Origin: JBGSKV01 sp041740975
GTDB taxonomy: Bacteria; Bdellovibrionota_B; Oligoflexia; Oligoflexales; JALZUQ01
Direction of reading: 5' to 3'
Assembly (NCBI GenBank): GCA_041740975.1
Contig: JBGSKV010000017.1
Span: forward strand, 1 to 64,000
Length of the DNA stretch: 64,000 bases
The notes beneath the pieces are model-generated. The model was not told where the DNA came from. It did no database searches and saw only the letters and a list, made by a program, of their open reading frames with translations. Shown one piece after another: positions 9,491 through 17,796 of the stretch (the first letter of the stretch is position 1; every line of letters starts with the position of its first letter). The position numbers and the translations under genes are program-made.

Positions 9491-10330
9491 TTATCTATCG
9501 AAGATCGGATCAACTTCCGCGAACGTTTGCGCTTGTCTCCACAACGGAATGATCTGTTTAAGAAGAGCAGCCGATTGCTTGAAGTCTAACTGCGTAGCGG
9601 AATCGCTTTTCGCGGCGGCAGGATTGATGTGTGTTTCTAAGAAATATCCACTCAAATAACCCGTTGCTGTTGCGGCTCGGGCTAACATTGCAGCATTTTG
9701 GCGTTGACCAGCCGTAGTCGCGCTGCCACCTGGTTTTTGGCAAGAATGCGTAATATCAAAAATCACCGGAACTTTGGCTTTCGACATGCGCGCCAAACCG
9801 GACATATCGACTATCAAATCTTCATAGCCAAAGACATTGCCGCGCTCCGTAAGCGCCATATTCAGAGCAACGCCATGTTTATCAGCCATGCGTTGGGCTT
9901 TTTGTACAATATGGGCCGCGGCGTCATGCGAGATGAACTGTCCTTTTTTTACATTGATCATACGTCCCGTCTGAATGGCAGCATCAAGAAGTTCGGTTTG
10001 ACGGCAAAGAAACGCAGGTATCTGCAGAGCATCACAAACTTCCGCAACTTCCTTCGCTTGATAGGATTCATGTATGTCGGTTAAGATTTTCACTTTGTAT
10101 TTTGTTTTGATTTTCTGAAACCATTCCATGGTTTGAGAAATCCCATTACCCTGATAACTTTCTCCGGAAGTACGGTTGGCTTTGGTAAAAGAAGATTTGA
10201 ACCAAAGATCAAAATCGAGCTCTTGACTTAAAGCGATTAAATGTTCAGCGACTTGTTCCAAAAGCTCCAGGGATTCTGCCGCACACGGACCAGCAATAAC
10301 CATCGGTCGATCTGCTTGTTTATGCGCCAT
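9491..10330 (-). CDS. kdsA: 3-deoxy-D-manno-octulosonate 8-phosphate synthase
   Basis: Condenses phosphoenolpyruvate with arabinose 5-phosphate to make KDO 8-phosphate for LPS inner core. 279 residues with GPCAAES near residue 18, the KSSFTKANR block, LTDIHES, NVKKGQF and FDITHSCQKPGG. The Cys in GPC together with His in DITHS, Glu in LETH and Asp in AKSDS matches the four metal ligands of the Aquifex-type enzyme, so this looks like the metal-dependent class, not the metal-free E. coli class that has Asn at the Cys position. I start at the ATG giving MAHKQADR, preceded by AAGAGG; a TTG six codons upstream is less likely. Convergent with pilC. Confidence 0.93.
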   Translation of the reverse strand: MAHKQADRPMVIAGPCAAESLELLEQVAEHLIALSQELDFDLWFKSSFTKANRTSGESYQGNGISQTMEWFQKIKTKYKVKILTDIHESYQAKEVAEVCDALQIPAFLCRQTELLDAAIQTGRMINVKKGQFISHDAAAHIVQKAQRMADKHGVALNMALTERGNVFGYEDLIVDMSGLARMSKAKVPVIFDITHSCQKPGGSATTAGQRQNAAMLARAATATGYLSGYFLETHINPAAAKSDSATQLDFKQSAALLKQIIPLWRQAQTFAEVDPIFDR

Positions 10331-10456
10331 TACTTTGCCTCTTGTCAAAACTATTAGGTGAATTCATTGCGGATTCAGCCTTAGTAAATAACGGTTTTAC
10401 TCAGCATAATCAATAGAGCATCCCACCGCAAAGCACTGGCTACCAACGAAAAGATC

Positions 10457-10479
10457 TTGACTTAACCCCCTGTGAATAA
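10457..10479 (+). promoter_or_regulatory. Possible promoter of tRNA-Phe / secG / tRNA-Leu
   Basis: TTGACT at 10457 is followed by TAATAC (spacer 14) or TACTAG (spacer 17), about 35-50 bp upstream of the tRNA-Phe 5' end. It is the best sigma-70-like pair in this gap, but the -10 match is weak. Confidence 0.35.
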
Positions 10480-10514
10480 TACTAGATTTCTACTTGATTG
10501 TGTTCTGTTTGTTA

Positions 10515-10587
<73 letters not shown>

Positions 10588-10680
10588 CCTTTATTTTTCT
10601 AGAGTGTTGATTATAGTTAAGATGAGTTGAATACAATATTTGAACCCCGACCGAGTATTCAAGTTTTACGAAAGGTTTTC

Positions 10681-11043
10681 ATGCTCGAAACATTAATTAC
10701 AGTTATTCACATCCTCGTTGCGCTCTTTATGATTCTCGTTGTCCTCGTACAGGGCGGCAACAGTGGTGGCGTTAGCGCTTCTTTTGGTGGCGGAAGTTCG
10801 GGCGGTGTTTTTGGCGCGACAGGTGCCATGACTATTTTGGGAAAAATGACTTACGGTGCGGCGATACTTTTTATGATGACCTCTTTGTCTCTAAGTATTT
10901 TGAAATCGCAGGGCGGTAACACGGGTCTAAAGCAAAAACTTGCGACTCCGGGTGCTACGACCACGACTCAGCCACTTGATGATAAACCGGCGACGGCTCC
11001 GGCAACTCAAGAACCGAAAAGTGATGATCAGGGAAATAAATAG
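10681..11043 (+). CDS. secG: Protein-export membrane protein SecG
   Basis: Small SecYEG subunit that helps the SecA cycle. 120 residues: first transmembrane helix at about 5-25, the glycine/serine-rich linker (QGGNSGG, SFGGGSSGG, GATGA) that marks SecG, second helix at about 52-72, then a Pro/Thr-rich low-complexity tail. Start at ATG 10681, eight bases after AAAGG; the frame extends upstream with only a TTG and no RBS. It lies between tRNA-Phe and tRNA-Leu, with the tRNA-Leu 5' end seven bases after the stop, so the three are probably one transcript. Confidence 0.93.
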   Translation: MLETLITVIHILVALFMILVVLVQGGNSGGVSASFGGGSSGGVFGATGAMTILGKMTYGAAILFMMTSLSLSILKSQGGNTGLKQKLATPGATTTTQPLDDKPATAPATQEPKSDDQGNK

Positions 11044-11050
11044 CCGATTT

Positions 11051-11134
11051 GCTCAGGTGGTGAAATTGGTAGACACGCCAGCTTGAGGGGCTGGTACCCG
11101 CAAGGGTGTGCTGGTTCAAGTCCAGTTCTGAGCA
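11051..11134 (+). tRNA. tRNA-Leu (GAG)
   Basis: 84-nt class II cloverleaf. Acceptor GCTCAGG (11051-11057) pairs with TCTGAGC (11127-11133). The anticodon stem CCAGC/GCTGG holds TTGAGGG with anticodon GAG at 11085-11087. A long variable arm (TACCCGCAAGGGTG) is present and the T-loop is TTCAAGT. CCA is not encoded. Confidence 0.97.
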
Positions 11135-11194
11135 CTCTCCTCCTCGTCATCCAAAGGTCATACCAACGGATCACTCATTAAAAAGGAAATGCCT

Positions 11195-11875
11195 ATGGCA
11201 AATGTCTTTATCACGGGCTGCAATCGTGGAATCGGCCTTGAACTATGCCGCACCTATTTAGTCGAAGGGCACAAAGTTTTCGCGACTTGCCGTGACTATG
11301 AAAAGGCAGATGAACTTCGTAGTCTCAAATCAGATTTCCCCGATACTTTATTTGTTCATGAGCTTGATGTTGCAAAACCAGAAACTTTTGACGGACTTGT
11401 TAAGCAGCTTCCGGAACCTATCGACATCCTTATTAACAACGCAGGTATGCTCGTCGGACGAGGCGATCGCGTTGCCGAGCTAAGCCCCGACGATGTCATG
11501 AAAGTTTTTGACGTCAATGTTTTAGGTCCACTTCGTGTAACGCAACTTCTCATGCCTCGCCTCTCGAAGAATCCAGTGATTGCCAGCATCAGCAGTATGA
11601 TGGGTTCTATTGCGGATAATACATCCGGAGGGTCCTATGGTTACCGCATTTCAAAAGCCGCCTTGAACATGTTTAACAAGAGCCTCAGCTTGGAACTTAT
11701 TCAAGCCATCTGCGTTGTTTTACATCCAGGCTGGGTGCAAACGGATATGGGCGGATCTCAAGCCCCAACAAAAACCAGCGAATCTGCCGAGGGGATCAAG
11801 AAAGTACTGTCAAAGGTCACCGCAAAAGACACAGGTCATTTCTTCGATTTTACCGGCAAAACCCTACCTTGGTAG
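11195..11875 (+). CDS. Short-chain dehydrogenase, C-factor-like
   Basis: NAD(P)-binding Rossmann oxidoreductase of 226 residues. Glycine motif TGCNRGIG at the N-terminus, NNAG near residue 85, catalytic Ser in ISSMMGS and the Tyr-x3-Lys pair in YGYRISK near 150. The C-terminal TGKTLPW resembles the end of the C-factor/CsgA-like branch and related carbonyl reductases. I prefer the second ATG (11195), eight bases from AAGGA; the ATG at 11189 is too close. The substrate is unknown. C-factor signalling as in Myxococcus should not be assumed from this match alone. Confidence 0.85.
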   Translation: MANVFITGCNRGIGLELCRTYLVEGHKVFATCRDYEKADELRSLKSDFPDTLFVHELDVAKPETFDGLVKQLPEPIDILINNAGMLVGRGDRVAELSPDDVMKVFDVNVLGPLRVTQLLMPRLSKNPVIASISSMMGSIADNTSGGSYGYRISKAALNMFNKSLSLELIQAICVVLHPGWVQTDMGGSQAPTKTSESAEGIKKVLSKVTAKDTGHFFDFTGKTLPW

Positions 11876-12035
11876 GCTGTCAATGAGTTCGACAGAGTAA
11901 CCCTTGTACACAATTAACCGTTGTTTTTCCCTGTCATTTCAGGCCTATCTTTGGTTCGCATCCTGCATCATTAGCATATTACACCCATATTTGGCTATTG
12001 CAGTAGGTATGGGGTTTCGGGGGAATTTGCATACT

Positions 12036-13349
12036 ATGTCGAAATTTATAAAAAACTTTTTAGTTATATTTTTGCTTTTTTGCATGCCTTCGTGCGGCTT
12101 CGATCAATCAAATAAGTTAAGTGACACTCAGAACGAACAGTCGTATTTAATAGTGACCAAAATTAACAAATCTATTTTCAAAGTGCTGACTTTGGAAAAT
12201 CTAACTCATCAAGAAGGCCTCGATAAAGCCCAAGGCGAGAACACCCTTCGAGGCTCTTTGAAAGCAGAAACTCAGTTAAGCCTAAATTTCGCCAATTCAC
12301 TTCAAAACGGCAAAGTCCTGCTGCAGGGCAAGGTAGAGGCAAACTCAACTTACCAAGTGATTAGCTCGGCCTATGGCACAGCGATTGACGGAAATACAAA
12401 AACAAAAGGCGATTTTAGCTTTCCGTTGCAGTTGACCGAGAATGGTTTTGAAGAAGTTACTTTAGACACCAAAAATATCAAATCTGACTCGACCTACACG
12501 TCTCCGCTTAATTTTTTATATGCACCATTTGCAAAACAAAAATTTAAAGATGGACTTCCTACCCTACACCAGGCTTTCAATAAAGGAATAGGTGAGGCAA
12601 TCGAAGCCAATACCCAAAAACTCATTCCGGAAATTATTGGTTCCCTGAATCACATTTATAAGATCTATTTTTATCTGCCATTTGTTGCCAAGAAGAAAGA
12701 CCATAAGCCCGTCATCAGCTCTACTGAATCAGAAATAAACCTAAGCGTTGTCGATAAATCTGGTCGAGGCGGGGTCACCACTCACATAAAGCCATTACCT
12801 AGTTCCGATCTGCAGATTCATTTTCATGAAAATATGCTGACTCATCTATTGAATGAAAAATTGCGCAACTTTAAAGTGGGTGCCGATGTTTTATCAGTCG
12901 AACCCGCCAATCCATTGGCAAACATGATCAATTCTCAATTTAATACACACACGACAGTTCGCGGATCATTCGATACAATTGATGCTGCTGAAGTTTGGTG
13001 TGACCATCAACAGGTGAAGTTTCGCTTCAAACTTAAATTGGTAGACGAAAACGAAAACCATGCTGATGCTACTTTACTTGTAACCTACGGCTTAACTTCC
13101 AGTGAAATGGGAAATCACTTTAAAAAGATGGACTTTGATATTGTAAATGTAAATCCTTTAACTTCAGCAATGGATTGGTACCTTCGCGACCTATCCAAGT
13201 CATTTTTTAACGACGAGTTTCTCGTTTCTGCAGAAGCTACACCCTTTAATGTCAGCACTTCGAATGTACAAATTAAGGATTTAAATTCAAAAGCTCAAAA
13301 AGAATGGCTAAGCATTTCAATTAACTTTAAGAAGGCTCAAAAAAAATAA
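12036..13349 (+). CDS. Lipoprotein of unknown function
   Basis: 437 residues. N-terminus MSKFIKN plus a hydrophobic run ending FCMPSC-GF is a lipoprotein signal with Cys near residue 20. The rest is soluble, mixed alpha/beta, without cysteine clusters or motifs I recognise. There is no close RBS (a G5 run lies 13 bases before the ATG), so the start rests on the signal peptide. The open frame begins 132 bases upstream but encodes no better N-terminus. It is convergent with another lipoprotein gene six bases away. Confidence 0.72.
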   Translation: MSKFIKNFLVIFLLFCMPSCGFDQSNKLSDTQNEQSYLIVTKINKSIFKVLTLENLTHQEGLDKAQGENTLRGSLKAETQLSLNFANSLQNGKVLLQGKVEANSTYQVISSAYGTAIDGNTKTKGDFSFPLQLTENGFEEVTLDTKNIKSDSTYTSPLNFLYAPFAKQKFKDGLPTLHQAFNKGIGEAIEANTQKLIPEIIGSLNHIYKIYFYLPFVAKKKDHKPVISSTESEINLSVVDKSGRGGVTTHIKPLPSSDLQIHFHENMLTHLLNEKLRNFKVGADVLSVEPANPLANMINSQFNTHTTVRGSFDTIDAAEVWCDHQQVKFRFKLKLVDENENHADATLLVTYGLTSSEMGNHFKKMDFDIVNVNPLTSAMDWYLRDLSKSFFNDEFLVSAEATPFNVSTSNVQIKDLNSKAQKEWLSISINFKKAQKK

Positions 13350-13355
13350 TATTAT

Positions 13356-13943
13356 CTAGTCTTCCTTCACCCTCGTCATGTCGATGTCTTTCGTATTGCT
13401 TTGCGGAATGAGCATTACCGATACGTTTAGAAGCTCATTGTCTTCGTTCATTTTTAAATACAACTCTACCTCGATGTTTACATCATCATGGATAATCACA
13501 GTTCCACGTGTATAAAATGTCTTCGTATCGTCATCATAAAAAAGAGGGTCTGGAAAGTCAGGGTTAAGCGCCGTTTCTTCATCACCTTCAAGGGCGTGTA
13601 AACTTGCTTTGATTTTAAAGGTGTCGTCAACTTCTAGCGTTGAAAGATGCGCGCCACTTTTCGTACGAAATTTCCCAATGATGTTCGCCCAGTGTTCTGC
13701 GAGTTCAAATTCTTCGACCGCTTCACTATGGTTCGAGGCCGACTCCAGGACATCGGTATCCTTGACGTTATTGATGATGCCCGAGGCACTCTGCGTGTCC
13801 CTGGCAATCTCCAAGGCCGAGACTTTTGGTGAGTAGATCGGCTGGTATGGTTTATGGGTATAAGTTTCTTCATGGCTACAGGCTCCCAGGATAGTCAATG
13901 ATAGAATCAAACCCAATACACCAATAACATTAAACTTTTTCAT
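13356..13943 (-). CDS. Lipoprotein of unknown function
   Basis: 195 residues with a clear lipobox (LGAC, Cys22) after the signal MKKFNVIGVLGLILSLTI. The mature part is acidic (several DD/EE runs) and likely beta-rich, with no recognised domain. RBS GAGGA sits six bases before the ATG. The 5' side faces an AT-rich divergent promoter region shared with the thioesterase gene at 14071. Confidence 0.82.
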   Translation of the reverse strand: MKKFNVIGVLGLILSLTILGACSHEETYTHKPYQPIYSPKVSALEIARDTQSASGIINNVKDTDVLESASNHSEAVEEFELAEHWANIIGKFRTKSGAHLSTLEVDDTFKIKASLHALEGDEETALNPDFPDPLFYDDDTKTFYTRGTVIIHDDVNIEVELYLKMNEDNELLNVSVMLIPQSNTKDIDMTRVKED

Positions 13944-14015
13944 TAAATCCTCAATTTGCGGGTTGCAATAGAAATATACAGTTTTTAATAGAATAAGTCA
14001 ATATTTTATTGTTTT

Positions 14016-14048
14016 CATAGATATCTATGATAGATATTAAGGTCTATC
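14016..14048. promoter_or_regulatory. Dyad-symmetric operator candidate
   Basis: A perfect 14-bp palindrome CATAGATATCTATG (14016-14029) is overlapped and followed by GATAGA (14029-14034) facing TCTATC (14043-14048). Both lie in the AT-rich divergent gap between the lipoprotein gene at 13943 and the thioesterase RBS. Which regulator would bind is unknown. Confidence 0.45.
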
Positions 14049-14070
14049 TTATGAACCTAGGAGGGCGTTA

Positions 14071-14481
14071 ATGCAGAAGACGATAGGTTATCGGGTTGCA
14101 CTAGATGACTTAGATTTTATGGGGATTGTCAGTCATTACCAGTGGCTCCTCCTTATGGAACGTTTACGGACTAAACTATGTGAGGACCAGTTCCAACGCA
14201 TGCAGAGCCTTCGACTAGGATTTGTCGTTGCCGATGCAAAGATACAGTATCGAAAGTCCGCTCGCTATCTTGATCACCTGCAACTACAATTGGAAGTTCT
14301 TTCATTAAAAGGCAGTAGCGCACTTGTTAAGCATACATTTGTCGGACCCGATAACGATGTACTCGTCGTAGGTGAACTGACTCTAGTTTGTGTCAATGAA
14401 GCGGGTCGACCAAATGCGATACCGGATGAGTTCCGAGATATGTTTAACGCCATGAAAATCGCAGAATCTCAGAAGGCTTAA
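14071..14481 (+). CDS. Acyl-CoA thioesterase, hotdog (4HBT/YbgC) family
   Basis: 136 residues with the hotdog active-site helix DLDFMGIVSHYQWLLLMER, equivalent to the D-x-G-x-V-x-H-x-x-Y/W-x-x-x-x-E pattern of YbgC/FcbC thioesterases (Asp at about 15). The length is typical of a single hotdog domain acting as a dimer or tetramer. A strong RBS TAGGAGGG precedes the ATG. The stop codon overlaps the ATG of the next gene (TAATG), so the two are coupled. Substrate unknown. Confidence 0.82.
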   Translation: MQKTIGYRVALDDLDFMGIVSHYQWLLLMERLRTKLCEDQFQRMQSLRLGFVVADAKIQYRKSARYLDHLQLQLEVLSLKGSSALVKHTFVGPDNDVLVVGELTLVCVNEAGRPNAIPDEFRDMFNAMKIAESQKA

Positions 14482-15008
14482 TGCTAAAAATTTGTAGTTT
14501 TATGATATTTGTTTTTTTGCTGGATGCTTCCGTCGCCCAGTCGCGACCACTTAAAACTCATGTATCCCGTAATTTTATCTATATATTGAGTTCGGCGGGC
14601 GTGCTTGAGAACAGAGTCAACGAACCACTTTATTCGTACGAATGCATTATTCAATTTACGCCCAACTCTATTAGCGGCCATCTCATCGAATGCACCAATC
14701 AACTTGACACCATCATCAAATTGCAATTTCCATTGTTGCATACGAATGTAACTGCGGTCGGTCGAAATCTTTCGATATTTCGGTTGGATAGCAATGCCTT
14801 TAATCAGCAGCTATTCAATACGCTAAAGAATCTTGCGGGATCAAAGGAAGTCTTTGTCTCCCAGATCCATAGTTGTCCAGGTTCAAAAATGAATTGCTCT
14901 GAGAGCTATAGCACTGATCTGCACTCATCCCAACCTAGCGGGTCCATGACTTGCTTGAATAAAAATAAGACCTACAGCTGTATTTTATCGCCAGGTACTT
15001 TTCTTTAA
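14481..15008 (+). CDS. Exported cysteine-containing protein of unknown function
   Basis: 175 residues. A signal peptide (CSFMIFVFLLDASVAQ) ends near residue 20. The mature part has about six cysteines (SYECI, IECTN, HSCPG, MNCSE, MTCLN, YSCIL), consistent with disulfides in the periplasm or outside. No family recognised. Its ATG overlaps the stop of the thioesterase gene by one base. The 3' end overlaps the convergent gene at 15005 by four bases. Confidence 0.7.
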   Translation: MLKICSFMIFVFLLDASVAQSRPLKTHVSRNFIYILSSAGVLENRVNEPLYSYECIIQFTPNSISGHLIECTNQLDTIIKLQFPLLHTNVTAVGRNLSIFRLDSNAFNQQLFNTLKNLAGSKEVFVSQIHSCPGSKMNCSESYSTDLHSSQPSGSMTCLNKNKTYSCILSPGTFL

Positions 15009-15304
15009 TTTGATTTTTTTTTGCGGAAAGTTGAAGTCAGTTGTTCAAACACTGCCAAATCCCCCTGATCCCAAATGGTCAGCGCACGCCGCAAATCAAA
15101 CTGATCGATAATTTCGTGAAAATAAAGAACCGCTTCGAATGCCATATCTTGATCTTCGCTTAGATTTTCATTTTCATAGGCGTCTTGAATGACAGAGAGC
15201 AATTCATCGGCGCTTTTCTTCATTTTTTTTGCATCGCCAAAACAAGGAAAGCGAAGCAACTCATCGGCGATAAGCTGATTAATGGCGCTATTGTTGTTGG
15301 TCAT
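15005..15304 (-). CDS. Small acidic cytoplasmic protein, unknown
   Basis: 99 residues, predicted all-alpha, acidic through most of its length with a Lys/Arg-rich C-terminal tail (FRKKKSN). No signal peptide, membrane segment or known motif. AGG lies eight bases before the ATG. It is convergent with the preceding exported protein (4-bp overlap). Confidence 0.62.
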   Translation of the reverse strand: MTNNNSAINQLIADELLRFPCFGDAKKMKKSADELLSVIQDAYENENLSEDQDMAFEAVLYFHEIIDQFDLRRALTIWDQGDLAVFEQLTSTFRKKKSN

Positions 15305-15393
15305 ATAATTGCCTGTTTGCCAATTCTCAAAGTGAGGGTTGTCCCTTCTTCAAATGTTAGCAGTATTTAAATGTGCATGCTACTATTTGAGTT

Positions 15394-16119
15394 ATGACTT
15401 GGAGCGCCATTCAAAGAACCGTTGCCTTTCTATCCCTTGTATGGCTTGGTGTTCTGGCCGCAGGCGATAGCCTCGCGACATGCGACACTCTCGTTCGTCG
15501 AAGCTCGGCAATGGCAGCGCGCGTGCGCATGGCTGGGGTCGCTCATCCCGTTATAGTCCCTCTCGGCCTTGATCCAGGTTTATTTAAGAAGTTCAGCGAA
15601 CGAATGTTGGGTATAGATGGCGCCGATGCTTTGATAATATTTGGCAGCCGAACTCATTTTACCTATGGGCTGCCACCCATGAAGGATAGCGACCTGGATG
15701 TTGTGCTTTTGTTTCATCAACCCGCATCAGAAGCTCAAAGACAAAAAGCGCGCAATCTCACACTAGAGTTGGAACAAGAATTGGGTTTCAAAGTCTCTTT
15801 GCCTTTAGAAGGTTGGATGTCCAGTCTTTTAGGCGGCATGCAGAACTCAGAACCTACGTTTCGCTACCCAATGGATGCAGCAACGGAAGAAGCCATTATG
15901 AATGAGGTCATCGCGGATTCGAAGTCTTGGTATTTCAAAAGCCATGATCGTGTGAAGGAAGCGATTGATAAAGCTCGTTCTGTTGACGCTAATGGCTACG
16001 ACAAAGTGAAATTTAACAAAGAAGCCTTGATCATCGTAAAGCCGTCGATCGAAGCGCCAAAGACCATGCACAAGTTAAGAGAATTTGGTTTCCGCAATCT
16101 TTACTACCAAAAAAATTAG
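15394..16119 (+). CDS. Exported nucleotidyltransferase-like protein
   Basis: 241 residues. The N-terminus has a hydrophobic stretch (VAFLSLVWLGVLAAGDSLAT) that looks like a signal peptide. The body carries the polymerase-beta-type nucleotidyltransferase motif: IIFGSR near residue 82, then DSDLDVVLLF near 97-106 with the two metal-binding Asp. Most proteins with this motif are cytoplasmic (MNT toxins/antitoxins, KNTase, CCA enzymes), so an exported version is odd. No HEPN partner is adjacent. A single gene with weak ribosome binding; possible effector or periplasmic enzyme, not shown. Confidence 0.7.
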   Translation: MTWSAIQRTVAFLSLVWLGVLAAGDSLATCDTLVRRSSAMAARVRMAGVAHPVIVPLGLDPGLFKKFSERMLGIDGADALIIFGSRTHFTYGLPPMKDSDLDVVLLFHQPASEAQRQKARNLTLELEQELGFKVSLPLEGWMSSLLGGMQNSEPTFRYPMDAATEEAIMNEVIADSKSWYFKSHDRVKEAIDKARSVDANGYDKVKFNKEALIIVKPSIEAPKTMHKLREFGFRNLYYQKN

Positions 16120-16340
16120 ACCTGCCATTTTGGCATCAAATCTATACCGCTAATCCATATTTAAACCGTCCATCGGTCGCATAAACGAACTGCAAAAAAT
16201 GGGACAGCGAACGAATCGCTATGAATATTCGCCGGTTACTCAATCGATCCATGTGGCATGGCGGTTGCACTATCAAGGAAGTCAGAGAGATTTTTAAAAA
16301 ACACTTTTGGGGCAGCGCCCTAACTTCAAAAGGAAAACCC

Positions 16341-16475
16341 ATGAACGTCTTCACTCTCACTTTAGTCGCTTTGGCATTCTCAGTCTCCAGCATGGCAGCA
16401 GCGGCACGATGTAACATGGACCACGATTGTCGCCCCGCAGAGCCTACAGTTCCGCAAAACGCAGACGTCGCCTAA
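16341..16475 (+). CDS. Short exported peptide with two cysteines
   Basis: 44 codons: signal peptide MNVFTLTLVALAFSVSSMAAAA, then a mature tail of about 22 residues beginning RCNMDHDC, with two cysteines five residues apart. AAGGAAAA lies just before the ATG. The frame extends upstream to 16221 but without RBS or sensible sequence. The signal peptide and RBS make it likely real; function unknown. Confidence 0.55.
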   Translation: MNVFTLTLVALAFSVSSMAAAARCNMDHDCRPAEPTVPQNADVA

Positions 16476-16482
16476 GTTTGCC

Positions 16483-16508
16483 GAGCGAAGAATCCATTTT
16501 CTTCGCTC
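16483..16508. terminator. Strong hairpin between convergent genes
   Basis: GAGCGAAGAA (16483-16492) pairs perfectly with TTCTTCGCTC (16499-16508) around a six-base loop, eight bases after the stop of the short peptide gene and before the end of ahpD. There is no long T-run on either side, so termination is inferred from position and stability. Confidence 0.5.
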
Positions 16509-16551
16509 AGCCCACAGTGAGCGAGGGAGATACCTAGTCAGGTAGAGGTGG

Positions 16552-17079
16552 TTAACCAATGGCCTTAGCTTGCGCCGCAGCATTGATGACGGACGCGATT
16601 CGTATGGACGACTGGATACCTTCCACTGAAATCCCGGCTTTTTTCACTTCCTGCATATGCGCCTTTATACAGTTCGCACAACCTGATAGTGCAGACACTG
16701 CCAAGGAAAACAATTCAAAGTCAACCTTTTCAATGCCAGGCTTGCCGATCACATTCATGCGAAGGCGAGCGGGAAGTTTACTAAGTTCGGGATCCTCCGC
16801 TAAATGAAGTGAGCGATAATAAACATTATTCATTGCCATAATCGTCGCCGCGGCTTTCGTAGCTTCCAAATACTCCGCCGATAACTCCGCTTCGGCATCT
16901 GTCCGTATCGCATCGATAACGTCCGGATTTCTCGTTGCGTATGCACTGGCTAATGCTGATCCCCAAATCTGAATCTTGCTCAAGCCCGGCGCGCCCTCTT
17001 CGCTGAGTACGCTACCAAGGTTCAATCGAATGTCCTTGGCGTTTTCACCGATGTTATCTCGTAGTGCTTGCATTGACAT
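16552..17079 (-). CDS. ahpD: AhpD-like alkylhydroperoxidase
   Basis: Carboxymuconolactone decarboxylase-fold peroxidase that can recycle AhpC. 175 residues with the catalytic set C134-x2-C137-x3-H141 in SGCANCIKAH and the upstream acid Glu122. The start ATG lies inside the 3' end of ahpC (26-bp overlap) and has GGAGAG five bases before it, so the pair is translationally coupled. This ahpC-ahpD order is the classic arrangement in organisms that use AhpD instead of AhpF. Divergent oxyR stands upstream. Confidence 0.92.
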   Translation of the reverse strand: MSMQALRDNIGENAKDIRLNLGSVLSEEGAPGLSKIQIWGSALASAYATRNPDVIDAIRTDAEAELSAEYLEATKAAATIMAMNNVYYRSLHLAEDPELSKLPARLRMNVIGKPGIEKVDFELFSLAVSALSGCANCIKAHMQEVKKAGISVEGIQSSIRIASVINAAAQAKAIG

Positions 17080-17629
17080 ATTCTCTCCTTATCGCATCTT
17101 TGATCGTTTCTGCGCCTTTTTCCCAGTTGCACGGGCATAATTCATCGGTTTGCAATCCATCGAGGACTCGTAGGACTTCTTTAGGATTGCGCCCGACACT
17201 TAAATCCGTGACATATACAAATCGAATGATACCGTCCGGATCAACGATGAACGTAGCGCGTTGAGCCACTCCCTCAGCTTCATCCAGTATGCCCAAGCTT
17301 GTCGCTAACTCACGTTTAATATCGGCAAGCATCGGAAAAGGAAGATTCTTTAAGTCTTCATGGTTCTGCCGCCACGCCAAATGCACGAACTCTGAATCGG
17401 TGCTTGCTGCTAAGACTTGCGCGTCACGATCCTTAAACTCACCATTGAGATCTGCAAAACCTTTTATTTCGGTCGGACAAACAAAAGTGAAATCCTTCGG
17501 ATAAAAGAACACCACTAACCACTTGCCACTGTATGTCGAGTTCGAAATATCTACGAATGCCGTTTTCGGATCAGTCGAAATGGTTGCCTTGACTTTGAAT
17601 TCTGGAAACTTTTTTCCTACACTTAACAT
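17054..17629 (-). CDS. ahpC: Peroxiredoxin AhpC
   Basis: 2-Cys peroxiredoxin reducing H2O2 and organic peroxides. 191 residues: peroxidatic Cys51 in FTFVCPTE, conserved Arg in the VAQRATFIVD block, and the C-terminal region with two close cysteines, Cys165 and Cys167 (ELCPCNW), matching the AhpC form that works with AhpD rather than the single resolving Cys of E. coli AhpC. RBS AAAGGAG six bases before the ATG. First gene of ahpC-ahpD, facing oxyR across a 167-bp gap with an OxyR-like site. Confidence 0.95.
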   Translation of the reverse strand: MLSVGKKFPEFKVKATISTDPKTAFVDISNSTYSGKWLVVFFYPKDFTFVCPTEIKGFADLNGEFKDRDAQVLAASTDSEFVHLAWRQNHEDLKNLPFPMLADIKRELATSLGILDEAEGVAQRATFIVDPDGIIRFVYVTDLSVGRNPKEVLRVLDGLQTDELCPCNWEKGAETIKDAIRREYVNASTTR

Positions 17630-17730
17630 TTCTTTCTCCTTTCAAATGAAATAGCCACGAAAGCACCGTGCTCGGGCCAGAATGTCTCTACCCACAACAC
17701 TATATTCGTAACTTTCGGATGATATATAAA

Positions 17731-17766
17731 ATCGATTGTTTCTATTTAATGATAGATAAAGTATAT
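17731..17766. promoter_or_regulatory. OxyR-like binding site
   Basis: Four ATAG/CTAT-like quarter sites: ATCG (17731), CTAT (17742), ATAG (17752), ATAT (17763), spaced 7-6-7 bases against the 7-7-7 of the E. coli consensus. It includes a clean TCTAT/ATAGA dyad and lies in the ahpC-oxyR intergenic region, where autoregulation and ahpC activation would be expected. Confidence 0.55.
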
Positions 17767-17796
17767 TACTAATAATAACCGTGATCATGGGAAGTT

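Noticed and set aside
11195..11875. Calling the SDR gene csgA (C-factor) with a developmental role
   Set aside because: The SDR motifs are generic and the C-terminal resemblance is short; function cannot be transferred.
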